Below are positions 34,106-46,382 of a stretch of DNA of 64,000 bases, piece by piece (position 1 is the stretch's first letter; each line of letters starts with the position of its first letter). The notes under the pieces were generated by a model. It was not told the DNA's origin and did no database searches. It saw only the letters and a list, made by a program, of their open reading frames with translations. This stretch comes from Taxillus chinensis (taxonomy: Eukaryota; Streptophyta; Magnoliopsida; Santalales; Loranthaceae): NCBI GenBank assembly GCA_023512835.1, contig CM042088.1, positions 40,937,524-41,001,523 of the forward strand, written 5' to 3'. Both the position numbers and the translations under genes were made by a program.

Positions 34106-36349
34106 ATGGCAGCCACTGTAGACAAATTATCCAATTTGAAGCTGAAGATTAAAATTGGCAATAAGAGAATAGAAGCCGGGCCTGCGACCCATTTGAGTGA
34201 TTTTGGGCAAGATTTCTCTATGCGCAATTGTGTAAAACCTGCTCAGCCTAATGCTAAGAAGCGAGTGGCTCCTCAAAACTTGGAGGGTCAAAAGGTGAAA
34301 AGGCTTAAAATGGGTCAGAGCTTAAAGCAACAGTGCAGTGGCATTCTCAAGAAACTGATGACTCATCCTGCTGGTTGGGTTTTCCTTGTCCCAGTTGACC
34401 CGGTGGAATTGAAAATTCCTGATTATTTTTCTATCGTCACCGACCCCATGGATTTGGGTACTGTAAAATCCAGACTAGACAGAGATGCATACTTGAATGT
34501 CGAGGAGTTTGCTGCTGATGTAAGATTGACCTTTTCAAATGCCATGCTGTATAATCCTTCCTATGATGCTGTTCACGGAATGGCAAAGGAGTTGAGCGAT
34601 ATTTTTGAGGCAAGATGGAAAGCTGCAGAGGCTAATAGGAATCGTGAATGCTCTAAGGTGGGGCCGAAGCAAGTTCCCTGTAGACGAATCCATGAGGCCG
34701 CTTCCTTGAAGAAGACTGGTCGTCAAATTTCAGGTGGCTTCTTGTCTAAGGATCCAATGACATTTGAGGAAAAGCCAAGGAAAAAGATAATGGAAGCGTC
34801 AAAGAGAAATATTGCTACTCAGCTGAACGGTTCTCTTAAAAAACATATGCCCAAATATTCAGAGAATATCCCCAGAGGCAAATCCCCTGATGGTCCAGTT
34901 GCTTGCAAGCGCAGTTCTTCATTTCGCGGCAGTGCATCTCACTGCAACCGTCAATGTGGTTCTATTGATGGTTCTTCAAGAGGTAAGTTGATGTCTTCTC
35001 TGCTTATTTATTTCAGATTTACTCCCTACCTTTCGGTTGTTCCCCATTAAGCTAACTCATTTGTGATTTTCTGTCATACAGATTTGTCTTCAGAATTCCT
35101 GTTCAGGGAATATGATTTCTTGTCAAAAAACACAACTGAGTCTCATATTAGCCGATCTGATCCTGACTCTGATGGTGAGCAGGTTTTGCCACTGGAAATT
35201 TGTTTTTTCAGTTACTTGATCATATCTGGGTATGATATTGTTTTTGGAATTATGTGAAGGGGCTGCAAGTTGTTTGGATGAAGAACACGGCTCTCCTGTC
35301 TCTCAACTTACTGCTCATGCTACGGATGGTGCTTCGGCAAAAGGTAACATGCCTATCTTCTTTTTGGTTCATAAGGAGCTGAAAGATCTACCCTCATTCT
35401 TGTTTAAAAATTGTTAGCGATGTCATCACATGTTTCACAGTGATTGTGAATGGGTGGATTGACAATTTTTTCTTTGCAATTTTTTACCATAGCTTGTGAG
35501 ACTCCAGTTTTGGATGTCCAGCTGTCCCCCAAGAGGGCCCTTCGAGCTGCAATGCTAAGAAGCCGCTTTGCGGACACAATCTTGAAGGCACAACAAAAGA
35601 CCCTTCTCGTTCATGTAATTGCTTTCTCGATTAGGCTGCAACTTTTAGATATATTTTGTTGAATAAATTAGAATTGTGGTAATTGAGTTTAAAATATTAA
35701 ATATTATTTATCTGAAATTTTGTAGGGCGACAAAGTGGATCCTGTGAAAATGCAGCAAGAAAAGGATAGATTGAAAAGGAAGCAACCCGACGGTAATTTT
35801 CATACCTCATTGAAAAATGAAATTATCACCTCTGGTAATAAAATCCATAAACATAGAAAGCTAGTGAAAATTTACTTGTTCGCCCTTTTCATTCTTCTAC
35901 TGCACCTTACCTTGGGATTCAATTGAACGGAGAAAGCTAAGATTGAATCTCAAATGAAAGCTGCTCAAGCTGCATCTCTGTTGAAAGCACGGGACGAATT
36001 AAAGGTGCAGATTGGGACGAAGCGAAAAGCTGCCAGACTCGCACTGCAACAGGTATTTTTCTCTCCTTCCGTTGAAGAAGCTGAAATTAAGCTGTAATAT
36101 GCCGAGGTTTCAGTGTGTGTGATGGCAATCCATTTTTTCCTTCAGTTGGAGAAAAATGTTGAGATTGAAGACAACCTTAGGAGTCTCAGAGACCTTGCAG
36201 TGTTGAGTGGCTTATCGGCATCCGTTTATCATTTTAGCTGCAGAGATTTATCCGATTTAGTATCACAAAAGTGGGGACTGGCCATGAAGGATGATGATTT
36301 TGTAGATGAGGTTGACTGTGAAGAGCGTGAAGAAGGAGAGATACTCTAA
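34106..36349 (+). CDS. GTE12-like bromodomain factor, copy 2, probably splice-defective
   Basis: Same gene plan as copy 1 at an offset of 11,697: exons 34106-34982, 35082-35174, 35260-35343, 35493-35614, 35726-35792, (35931-36052), 36146-36349. The bromodomain is intact (Asn in YNP kept). The fault is at intron 5: the acceptor reads AATTGAACGG where copies 1 and 3 have AATTGAACAG, so exon 6 lacks its AG. The next AG, two bases in, shifts the frame and gives a stop within three codons; retaining intron 5 also meets a stop, and skipping exon 6 (122 nt) shifts the frame. All routes should lose the C-terminal coiled coil and acidic tail after about residue 414. Otherwise only a few substitutions from copy 1. 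Recently dead or a truncated isoform; RNA is needed to tell. Confidence 0.75.
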
Positions 36350-36955
36350 TATGATTAGATGCTATTTTTGTTTTTCATTTCCCCCCTGTTCTTCTCTGCA
36401 CCCCCTTGTTTATAGTTCCTGATTGGGGGCATTCGTGGAACAGCTGTATATGATAACACTTTTTTTGCAGCCTTAGGCGAAAGAAATACGAAAAAAAAAA
36501 GAAGTGTGGGATATGTCCATCAGGGATGATGATTTTGTAGATGAGCTTTACTCTGTAGAGCGTGAAGTAGGAGAGATACTCTAATATTGATTAAATGCTT
36601 TTGTTGTTTTCCATTTCCCCCCTGTTCTTCTCTGCACTCCCTGTTCATAGTTCCTGTTGGGGCATTTGTGGAACAGCTGTTTTTGTAAACACTTTTTTTT
36701 GCAGCCTTAGCTTAAAGAAATACGAAAAAAAGAAAGTAGAATGTCCATCCGGGATGATGATTTTGTAGATGAGCTTTCCTCTGTAGATCGTGAAGGAGAG
36801 ATACTCTAATATGATTAAGTGCTTTTGTTGTTTTTCATTACCCCCCTTCTCTGCTCCCCCTTTTTATTATTCGTTATCGGGAGCATTCGTGGAACAGCTG
36901 TTTATGTAAACTTCTTCTTTTCTTTTTTTTTTTTCATCCTTCGCGTAGAGGAATA
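36289..36955 (+). repeat. Tandem repeat of the GTE 3' end (3 units), copy 2
   Basis: GGATGATGATTTTGTAGATG occurs at 36289 (true last exon), 36524 and 36752. Units 2 and 3 keep an open frame to the same stop (ends of the type GEIL-stop), though they lie after the real stop codon. Unit length is about 230 bases and each includes a TTTTTTGCAGCCTTAG acceptor-like stretch. Confidence 0.85.
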
Positions 36956-39900
36956 GAAAATTTTTTTTAGCCCCGCATCTTTTTTGTTTCTATAAAATAA
37001 AAGAAAATTTAAATTCCACGGCTTAGCCCTTCACGTAGGGGGAATTCATTCCTAACCCGTAGGACTAACATGTAATCCTCTCCCGGTGATCGGGATGGGT
37101 CAGGTCATACAAATATTAATAAACTAATGAGTTATTGTAAATTGCATTAATGATGTAAAGTTTGAAATTCACACTACCCCAACCCTTTTTGTTATCATTA
37201 ACAACAATGAGTTTGTTTATATTTAATAATTTTTCCTAACTAGCTCGTGCACTTTTTATCCACAGCAAGTCAAAAAGATCAAAAAGATTGATAATTTTGA
37301 AAATTTACTAGCTAAAAAACATGGCAATGAGCCGCCTTGTCACTAATGTAATGTCTTGGGCACTCCATGATCTACTTGTATTCAATAACTTTTGTTTAAA
37401 TAGAAAAATCTAACTTTTTTTAATCATTCTTGTGTGTTTTTTCTAGCTCTCTCTTATGCATGACATCGCACGATTTCTCTGTGATCGGGCTCTTTGTGCT
37501 CTACTTCTATTTTGGAAATTTCAGTTTAGATTGAAAACCTAGGTGTTTAAATCGATATTGTTTTTGGGTTAGTGAATGATAACTGCTGTAATTATATTTA
37601 CATGTAATTTATAAGTTTTAATTTTAAATCTTATTAAAATAATGTATTTTTATAATATATTTTTATTTCAATTATTTGAGGTTTTTAATTATTTTTTGAT
37701 TTAATATTAATTTTGTTGAATTTTATTGTCAATTTAATTATTTTAATTTTAATATTTAATTTTTGGGATAATTTGAAAAACGTTTATCTGGGTTATTGAA
37801 AATTGAATCTTCACATTTATAATTAAAAGTGCTTGGTTTGTACGTGTGAGAATAAATAGGGTTTGAATAAGGTTTAATTGATGCTAACGTAATTGAATTA
37901 ATGAGGGAAAATTTTTAAGTGGAGATTACGTATTGAATTGGGAAAGAGATTGGGTATTTAATTAGAGTGAGCTCTGTAGTATATTTTAAATCCAAGCGTA
38001 TGAGTTATATTTTCTCATGAAGCCTACAATGCATGAAATTTGGTTTGAGACTTGAGTTGTGTCATGTATTCATTAATTCATGTGGAGGCTGTTGTAAATT
38101 TGACAAGGATAGCGGGAAGTAATGTGTTAAAAATAGAAAGAGCCTATTGGTTTTCATATATTTTTTAGAGAAGACTATACCACACTTATCTAGAGAACTC
38201 TAAAAATTTGACAGATCCATAAAGTTTAGTTAGAGGGAGTCGAGATACAATGTAAATAATTCACGTTTAAAAATTATTATCTAAAACTATAATTAGTAGG
38301 ATCGGTCACAAAATTTAGGAGGTTCAATGTGATTATTAAATTGGGTGCCTTTATTAAATTTGTATCTGCATATTAAATTATCAATTTTTATTTCTATTAT
38401 TAATTTACTATAATTATAGAAATAATATAAAATTTAAAAACATATATCATTATCAAAATAATAAATTATTTTTTAATCTTTACTACCGTTGGAGGTTAGA
38501 CTAAGATGAGATGAGGCCTGGAAGTCTAAATTTTAATTTAATTTTTTGGGGCCTAAGACTCTGGTCTCACTTGTCTGGCCTTAAGACCAACACAGATGAT
38601 TAGTACCATTTAAGTTAAAATTAATAACATAAAAGCATAAAAAGCTCATTAAATTATCCTATAATAAAATTAGATAACTTTTTAAAATCATATAATTTAT
38701 TTATCATTATTATAGTTGGCAACATGTTTATCATAACCAATATAGGAAATTATATTACTAATTAATTTTAATTATAACTATATCTATAATTAATATATAT
38801 TAAATTTCAACAAATGGGGGGAGGGGGCATGGCTCTTGCTGGCCCCCTAAATCCATCCCTGCTCCCAGTGCCATCTCCATCTACCATCTTACCCCATCCA
38901 TCCCATCCGATCGGTAACATCTTAACCCATAGACCATCATGCCAAGGGCTTCAATGTTTTTTTCGAGCAGTAAAAGAGAGAGTTAGTGATAAAAATCACA
39001 GCAGGCATTAGAAATTCGAATTGAGATCAAATCAAATATTTAATTTTCTGTGGATTTTTTTTTCTTAATTTTTTATATTTCTATTGTTCTAATTTTCCAA
39101 ACAGATATATGATTTTCCAACCCATGAAGGAGTAAATAGTTTGTAATCGGTTTAGCGTACACTTTGGATGCTTGTTTTGAATCCATGTTTTCATGTTTGA
39201 TTTGGTATTTTATGTGCTGTGATTTAATTTTCAATCTCTTTGATTTGTTAATTTAATATCTCGGTTGAGTATTGATTTTACTGTTCATTGTGCATTAATA
39301 TTTTATTTGAGTGAAAAGATTTATTTCGTAGGAAACGAGATAGTCTTTTGATAACTAATTCATAATTATTTTAGTTGGAATAAATTTATAATTTAATTGT
39401 ACTCATGATGTCTTTGTACAGTTAAAATTATGAGGTCATAATTTAATTAATTTATCTCTCAGAATAGTGATAAATAGCATTAAGATGTAAAATTAAACCA
39501 ATTACATCCTTGATTAATTGATTTTCTTAATGAAAAATATTTGTTTTAATTAGTTGTAATTCAATTAAAAATCTCTCTAATTTTATATTTATTCTTTTTT
39601 ATTAGTTTACATTAAACAAGTAATTAAATAGATTAAATTGAATTTTATAAATCCTTTGGTAGAAAACAATCTAGGTTAAATTACAAGCTATACTTAGTTA
39701 GAGTAAGTTTATGACAAACACCTTTTTCAATGAATAATTTGGAGGGTTTTCCCTAAAGTGATATTGTTTTATATTGTGATATGTAGCTAAGTTAAACCAC
39801 AAGCTATAGGTTAAACCACGAGCTATACTTAGTTTGAGTGTTTTTCACTAAGGAGTTTGTACTTTGAGATAAATGTTTTACTAAAGTGTTTGTTGAGTCA

Positions 39901-40919
39901 TTGTGATAATTACCCTTGAGAGCGTTGTGTGGGTTTTGAGTCTTAACCCTATGATGATGGGGTTTAAAATTGGGTTGGCTTTTAACCTTATGAATCTGAA
40001 ATTGGGATAGGTGTGAGCACCAACCTTGCCGAGAAGAACGGTGTAGTATCTATGAGGGTGGGTTACGTCTACACTCACTATCAAGAAAAATAATATGACA
40101 TTCGCGGTTGAAGCGATTGGATCATATTTAACTAAGGTGGAAATGTTACATTAAGTGAATAGATAACATTTGCATAAAGTGCTATTATACGTCATCATAG
40201 TGATGAGGTATCCCTTACTTTTCATAGCAGGTATGGTAAGTTAAGTATCATCATGATGACCAATGATTGCTATGTTGGTTTACATTTGGATATGACACAA
40301 GTATAAGCATGGTCGCTTCATATAGAGGTTAAGAGCACTATGATGGGTTTGGAAATGTTATCCCTATTAAGTTGTACTTTGCTAACTCCTATTATAAGCT
40401 GATATTTTTTAGGTACTAGTATGCGATAAGAGGACGGTCCAAGGCATAGGGTAGCTCTTTGATAATATGATCGTGGGTCACCTTGTTTTATTCTTTATCT
40501 ATTGAGAAATTAAGATAATGATGTCTATGTTGGAAGCTTTGATTGTGTAACACAAGTATGTTGGGAACTTTGATTGAGATTCCTTTCGAGTTTATGTGCT
40601 TTGCTATTGAGGTAAAATGTGTTAGTCCTGAAGGAAGATTTGGAATACGGGGGATGGGGTCGAATTCATCTCTTGTAATTTTTGAAGTTTGATTAGTAAA
40701 TAAATATTATTTGATTACGTAAACAATCAAATATGTGAAACTTTTATATATTTGTTTTAATACTATGAAAATATTAAAAACGAATAATATTGTTATAAAA
40801 CAGAATAATCAACATCCCTAAAAACGCAAACTACAAAAGGCCAATTATTACGTAAAAGAAACTCTTTTACTCTTGTCAGATAATAAAAAAAAATCTTTTG
40901 ATCATAGAAAGATTAAACA
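36956..40919 (+). other. Non-coding downstream part of unit 2
   Basis: Patchwork counterpart of 25031-28880. It shows no coding exon. A recognisable decayed GTE leader occurs at 37445-37575. Short open frames such as the one around 38814-39011 lie in a CCATCTCCATC-rich patch shared with 26968-27000 and have no support as genes. Confidence 0.55.
37445..37575 (+). repeat. Decayed GTE 5'-leader fragment
   Basis: CATCGCACGATTTCTCTGTGATCGGGCTCTTTGTG, then GGAAATTTCAGTTTAGATTG-AAAACCTAG and ATCGATATTGTTTTTGGGTTAG follow the order of the live leader (GCACGTTTTCTCTGCGATCGGGCTTTTTGCGATCGGTAATTTCTG, GATCGAAAACCCTAG, ATCGATCTTGTG). No coding exons follow it, so it is a dead stub. Confidence 0.65.
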
Positions 40920-41541
40920 TATAAAATTAATAAAAATGTATGAATTTTTAAAAATTAAAATCACACACACACATATATATATTCATAGGTCAACTAAAAA
41001 ACAACTAAAAATTATATAGACCTAGGCCCATTATTTTTAAAAATAATAGAATTTTATGTATCAAATGTTAGCTAAATTGCTAGCAATTAAATCCGCCGAC
41101 ATTAATAATTCATTATTAAAAAAATATTTAATTATTATTTATTTTAATATATAATATAACTATTACAAAAAAAATAATATTACATTCATTTATCAAGTGT
41201 TTTTAAATACTTTTTAATCAAAATTTTTTTATCAAACCATGGCACCATGACATCCAATAATTATCAACATGTAAAATAAAAAATATATATTTATGATATA
41301 ATTGTTAAATTTTTTATTTAAAGAATAATTTTCATAAAGCATTAAATATTAAAATTAAATTCAAACTTATATTACTAAAATGTCTAACTTTGAGTAGTAA
41401 ATTTAATTAAAAGGATATATTTAACCTTTTAAATATACTTTTCAATAGATATTAAGTAATACAAACTTGTCATCTCATGCTTTTTATATATCAAGAGGTT
41501 AAGCTTGTTTACTAAATTATTTTTCACGAAAGAAAAACACA

Positions 41542-41613
<72 letters not shown>

Positions 41614-42066
41614 TTAAAAAAAATACAACCAAAGTTACTAGAATATCTCCTTTAAATTAAACCTTATAAAATAAAAGTTATTCGTAATAATTAAAATATA
41701 TACATAAATGGATGAAAGGAGATTAAGATTATATTTAAATTTTAATACAGTTGTGTTTTTCAATATATATTTTTTAAAATTATGGGCGTAACTAAATTTA
41801 TACTATTTATAAATAATTTTAAATTATTTACGCTTATTACTTTTAAAATAAATTTATTTTTAAAAATAATTCTGAATACCTAATAACAAAAAGTCTTTGT
41901 CCAACAAAAGATAATAAATATATATTTAAATTAGAACTTATAAAGTAAAAATTATAAAGTAAAGCGACTCAAGTCCGGCAACTTTGCGTGAGCCCTACGT
42001 CCGAAATCGCTGAAAATAAAAATAAAATAAAATAAAATAAAATAAGCGCGATACAGTTAATAAATG

Positions 42067-42132
42067 GCTGGCAATACAATCCGCCGGCAGTGTTCATCTC
42101 TCTCGCGCTCTCACTCTCTCACTCTCTCTCTT

Positions 42133-42185
<53 letters not shown>

Positions 42186-42247
42186 CGCTGTGTTTTTTCA
42201 ACAAGTCCCATTATCTGATTACTTACACTCACTCACAGTCGCTCCCT

Positions 42248-42287
<40 letters not shown>

Positions 42288-42328
42288 CGCGTTGCACGTT
42301 TTCTCTGCGATCGGGCTTGTCGCGATTG
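42067..42328 (+). promoter_or_regulatory. CT-rich 5' leader of GTE copy 3
   Basis: Counterpart of the other two leaders, but with the longest CT runs (about 42132-42181 and 42251-42283). Inferred donor CGCGATTG|GTAATTTC; leader intron 42329-43122. The tract length differs between the three copies, so if leader length matters for expression the copies may differ. Confidence 0.55.
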
Positions 42329-43131
42329 GTAATTTCTGTTTAGATCGAAAACCCTAGTTTTTTCAATCGATCTTGTATTTTATCCTAATCTGATGTGGGT
42401 TAGTTTTTTTTTTTTCGATATCTTGCCCTAGATTGATTCAATTTGATCGATGCGTCTACCTTCTTAAATGTTTCCTGTTTTGTTTGAACTCTTAGGTTTA
42501 TGTGATTGAATCGTTCTCATGAGATTTGATGTGTCTTGGTGTTTTATTTCGAAAATTTCCCTGGATGGATTTAATTCTGTTCATTTTACTGATTTGCGTT
42601 TGATGTCTGCGTGTATGTTCTTACGAGTTTCCTCCATGTTTTTCTTTTTGCTCTCTCAGCCGTATTCGATGGTATCGTCCTTGTATGATCTGTTCTGGGT
42701 TGTTTATTCTTTGCCCTAGATCAGTTCCATCTTCATTTCCTGATTTCGTGCGAGGTCTGATGGATGACGTTATAGGCTTACTTGGCCTTACGTTTTTACC
42801 AATTTCATATTTTGATTTTTTTGTTTACAAATCCCCGAGCCAATTCCGAAAAGCTTTTATAATGACGACCCCATCCCGTTCCCCCCCTCTCTCTACATAT
42901 ATATGCTTTGTGTCAGTATCCATCCTATGGCCTTGCTTTTTAGTTCTAACTGCATTTGTTCTTTGGGTAAGAGTATAGACTCCAGCTTTTGGATCATTAA
43001 TCACTTATCTACTAGCATAATGGCCAATAGCTATAAAGCCTGTCACTTTATGAGTGATTATTTCCCAGTTTGATTACCAATAACCTTGAAGCATGTCACC
43101 GATTGTCTATAAAAATGTGCAGTTCTTCGAA

Positions 43132-45373
43132 ATGGCAGCCACTGTAGACAAAGTATCCAATTTGAAGCTGAAGATTAAAATTGGCAATAAGAGGATAGAA
43201 GCCGGGCCAGCGACCCATTTGAGTGATTTTGGGCAAGATTTCTCTATGCACAATTGTGTAAAGCCCGCTAAGCCTAATGCTAAGAAGCGAGTGGCTCCTC
43301 AAAACTTGGAGGGTCAAAAGGTGAAAAGGCTTAAAATGGGTCAGAGTTTAAAGCAACAGTGCAGTGGCATTCTCAAGAAACTGATGACTCATCCTGCTGG
43401 TTGGGTTTTCCTTGTCCCAGTTGACCCGGTGGAATTGAAAATTCCTGATTATTTTTCTATAATCACCGACCCCATGGATTTGGGTACTGTAAAATCCAAA
43501 CTAGACAGGGATGCATACTTGAATGTGGATGAGTTTGCTGCTGATGTACGATTGACCTTTTCAAATGCCATGCTGTATAATCCTTCCTATGACGCTGTTC
43601 ACGGAATGGCAAAGGAGTTGAGCTATATTTTTGAGGCAAGATGGAAAGCTGCAGAGGCTAATAGGAATCGTGAAAGCTCTAAGGATGGGCCGAAGCAAGT
43701 TCCCGGTAGACGAATCCATGAGACCGCTTCCTTGAAGAAAACTGGTCGTCAAATTTCAGGTGACGTCTTGTCTAAGGATCCAATGACATTTGCAGAAAAG
43801 CAAAGGAAAAGGCTAGTAGAAACGTCAAAGAGAAATATTGCTCCTCACCTGAACAGTTCTCTTGAAAAACAAATGGCCAAATATTCAGAGAATATCCCCA
43901 GAGGCAAACCCCCTGATGGTCCAGTTGCTTGCAAGCGCAGTTCTTCATTTTGCGGCAGTGCATGTAACTGCAACCGTCAATGCGGTTCTATTGATGGTTC
44001 TTCAAGAGGTAAGTTGATGTCTTCTCTGCTTATTTATTTCAGATGTACTCCCTACCTTTCGGTTGTTCCCCATTAAGCTAACTCATTTGTGCTTTTCTGT
44101 CATACAGATTTGTCTTCAAAATTCCTGTTCTGGGAATATGATTTCTTGTCGAAAAACACAACTGAGTCTCATATTAGCAGATCTGATCCTGACTATGATG
44201 GTGAGCAGGTTTTGCCACTGGAAATTTGTTTTTTCAGTTACTTGATCATATCTGGGTATGATATTGTTTTTGGAATTATGTGAAGGGGCTGCAAGTTGTT
44301 TGGATGAAGAACACGGCTCTCCTGTCTCTCAACTTACTGCTCATGCTACGGATGGTGCTTCTGCAAAAGGTAACATGCCTATCTTCTTTTTGGTTCATAA
44401 GGAGCTGAAAGATCTACCCTCATTCTTGTTTAAAAATTGTTAGCGATGTCATCACATGTTCACAGTGATTGTGAATGGGTGGATTAACAAATTTTTATTT
44501 GCAATTTTTTGTTATAGGGTGTGAGACTCCAGTTTTGGATGTCCAGCTGTCGCCCAAGAGGGCCCTTCGAATTGCAATGCTAAAAAGCCGCTTTGCGGAC
44601 ACAATCTTGAAGGCACAACAAAAGACTCTTCTCGTTCAAGTAATTGCTTTCTCGATTAGGCTGCAACTTTTAGATATATTTTGTTGAATAAATTAGAATT
44701 GTAGTAATTGAGTTTAAAATATTAAATATTATTTATCTGAAATTTTGTAGGGCGACAAAGTGGATCCTGTGAAAATGCAGCAAGAAAAGGATAGGTTGAA
44801 AAGGAAGCAACTCGAAGGTAATTTTCACACCTCGTTGAAAAATGAAGTTATCACCTCTGGTAATAAAATCCATAAAAATAGAAAGCTAGTGAATATTTGC
44901 TTGTTCGCCCTTTTCATTCATCTACTGCACCTTACTTGGGATTGAATTGAACAGAGAAAGCTAAGATTGAATCTCAAATGAAAGCTGCTCAAGCTGCATC
45001 TCTGTTGAAAGCACGGGACGAATTAAAGGTGCAGATTGGGACGAAGCGAAAAGCTGCCAGACTCGCACTGCAACAGGTATTTTTCTCTCCTTCTGTTGAA
45101 TAAGCTGAAATTAAGCTGTAATATGCCGAGGTTTCAGTGTGTGTGATGGCAATCCATTTTTTCCTTCAGTTGGAGAAAAATGTTGAGATTGAAGACAACC
45201 TTAAGAGTCTCAGAGACCTTGCAGTGTTGAGTGGCTTATCGGCATCCGTTTATCATTTTAGCTGCAGAGATTTATCCGATTTAGTATCACAAAAGTGGGG
45301 ACTGGCCATGAAGGATGATGATTTTGTAGATGAGGTTGACTGTGAAGAGCGTGAAGAAGGAGAGATACTCTAA
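43132..45373 (+). CDS. GTE12-like bromodomain transcription factor, copy 3, seven coding exons, 522 aa
   Basis: Exons: 43132-44008, 44108-44200, 44286-44369, 44518-44639, 44751-44817, 44955-45076, 45170-45373. All GT-AG borders are intact, including the intron 5 AG that copy 2 lacks. Same domain order as copy 1: basic patch, bromodomain (residues about 72-172, Asn 150 kept), GTE-family SPKRALR block, coiled coil, acidic tail. It is the most diverged copy: clustered changes follow the bromodomain (for example ESSKDGPKQVPGRR, and AEKQRKRLVETSKRNIAPHLN in place of EEKPRKKIMEASKRNIAPQLN), with Tyr in KELSYIF in place of Asp. The reading frame is open throughout. A single-base deletion and an A-to-G residue change at the exon 4 border are harmless to the frame. 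Confidence 0.9.
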
Positions 45374-45720
45374 TATGATTAGATACTATTTTTGTTTTTC
45401 ATTTCCCCCCTGTTCTTCTCTGCACCCCCTTGTTTATAGTTCCTGATTGGGGGCATTCGTGGAACAGCCATATATGTAGACACTTTTTTTGCAGCCTTAG
45501 GTTAAAGAAATACGAAAAAAAAAAGTGAGGAATGTCCATCAGGGATGATGATTTTGTAGATCAGGTTTACACTGTAGAGCGTGAAAAAGGAGAGATACTC
45601 TAATATTGATTAGATTTTTTTGTTGTTTTTCATTGTCCCGTTGTTCTTCTCTGCTCCCCCTTCTTATACTCCCTGATCTGGAGCATTTGTGGAACTGCTG
45701 TATATGTAAACAATTTTGTT
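45313..45720 (+). repeat. Tandem repeat of the GTE 3' end (2 units), copy 3
   Basis: GGATGATGATTTTGTAGATG-like text at 45313 (true last exon) and 45543. Unit 2 keeps an open frame to a GEIL-stop ending (GAGAGATACTCTAA). Units are about 230 bases. Confidence 0.85.
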
Positions 45721-46334
45721 TGCCTCCTATCGAAAAGAATGTAAAGAATTTCCCACTAATATTGGAATTACAAGTACAAATTGATTTATATGCATTTACT
45801 TCTTTTTATCCCCTATCACGTAATAATTTATGGAGCGTCTTTTATATGTCGATGAGGGAATGAAAACAATAAAATGATTCGAGAATTTTATCGATAAATA
45901 TTTTTGAAAAAAATAATATAATTCGAAATATTTAAAATCTGAAGTAAATTTAATTATATATATCTACTCAAATCCGTTGGTCATGGAGTTTTTTTTTGCC
46001 TATCCCGAATAATATAATGTGTTATGATAGAAGTTGTAAAAAGTTTATTTATTAATAAATTTATGGTTAGTGGTACTCAAGAGGCGTTATATTGCATTAA
46101 TAGTTGAAGGCCATTTCATGCTAAAGGCTGGTATGAATTTAAACGCGAGAATATAAATGAATTTTATTCTATTTTCGCCTGCCAATCAACATATTCATGC
46201 AGTCCCACGCATGTCAAAGTTACTACCATTGGCAGTAATGAGTATTTATTTTTCATGGCACTATGCCTGGCAAGTCAAAAGGTCTGAACATAATAAGAAT
46301 AAAATAACAATCATCTTGATGTTTTTAGTTGATT

Positions 46335-46382
<48 letters not shown>

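Larger units (their letters stand above)
28881..40919 (+). repeat. Tandem segmental unit 2 (carries GTE copy 2)
   Basis: Second direct unit, about 12 kb. It is longer than unit 1 chiefly because of a 3 kb insertion at 29580-32600. (AT)n at about 29427-29460. Its gene and 3' flank are close to identical with unit 1, while the intergenic parts are more diverged. Confidence 0.85.
40920..46300 (+). repeat. Tandem segmental unit 3 (carries GTE copy 3), 3'-truncated
   Basis: Opens like units 1 and 2 (AATTAATAAAAATGTATG..., TTCATAGGTC, ATTAAATCCGCCGACA) and continues past the gene to about 46300, where similarity to unit 1 (near 25900) fades; the long downstream part of units 1 and 2 is missing. 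Holds a compound (CT)n(TA)n microsatellite at about 41543-41612 and (AT)n at about 46338-46381 just beyond. Confidence 0.8.

Noticed and set aside
42064..42357. Ser/Leu-repeat frames in the GTE copy 3 leader
   Set aside because: They are translations of the CT microsatellite and not proteins.
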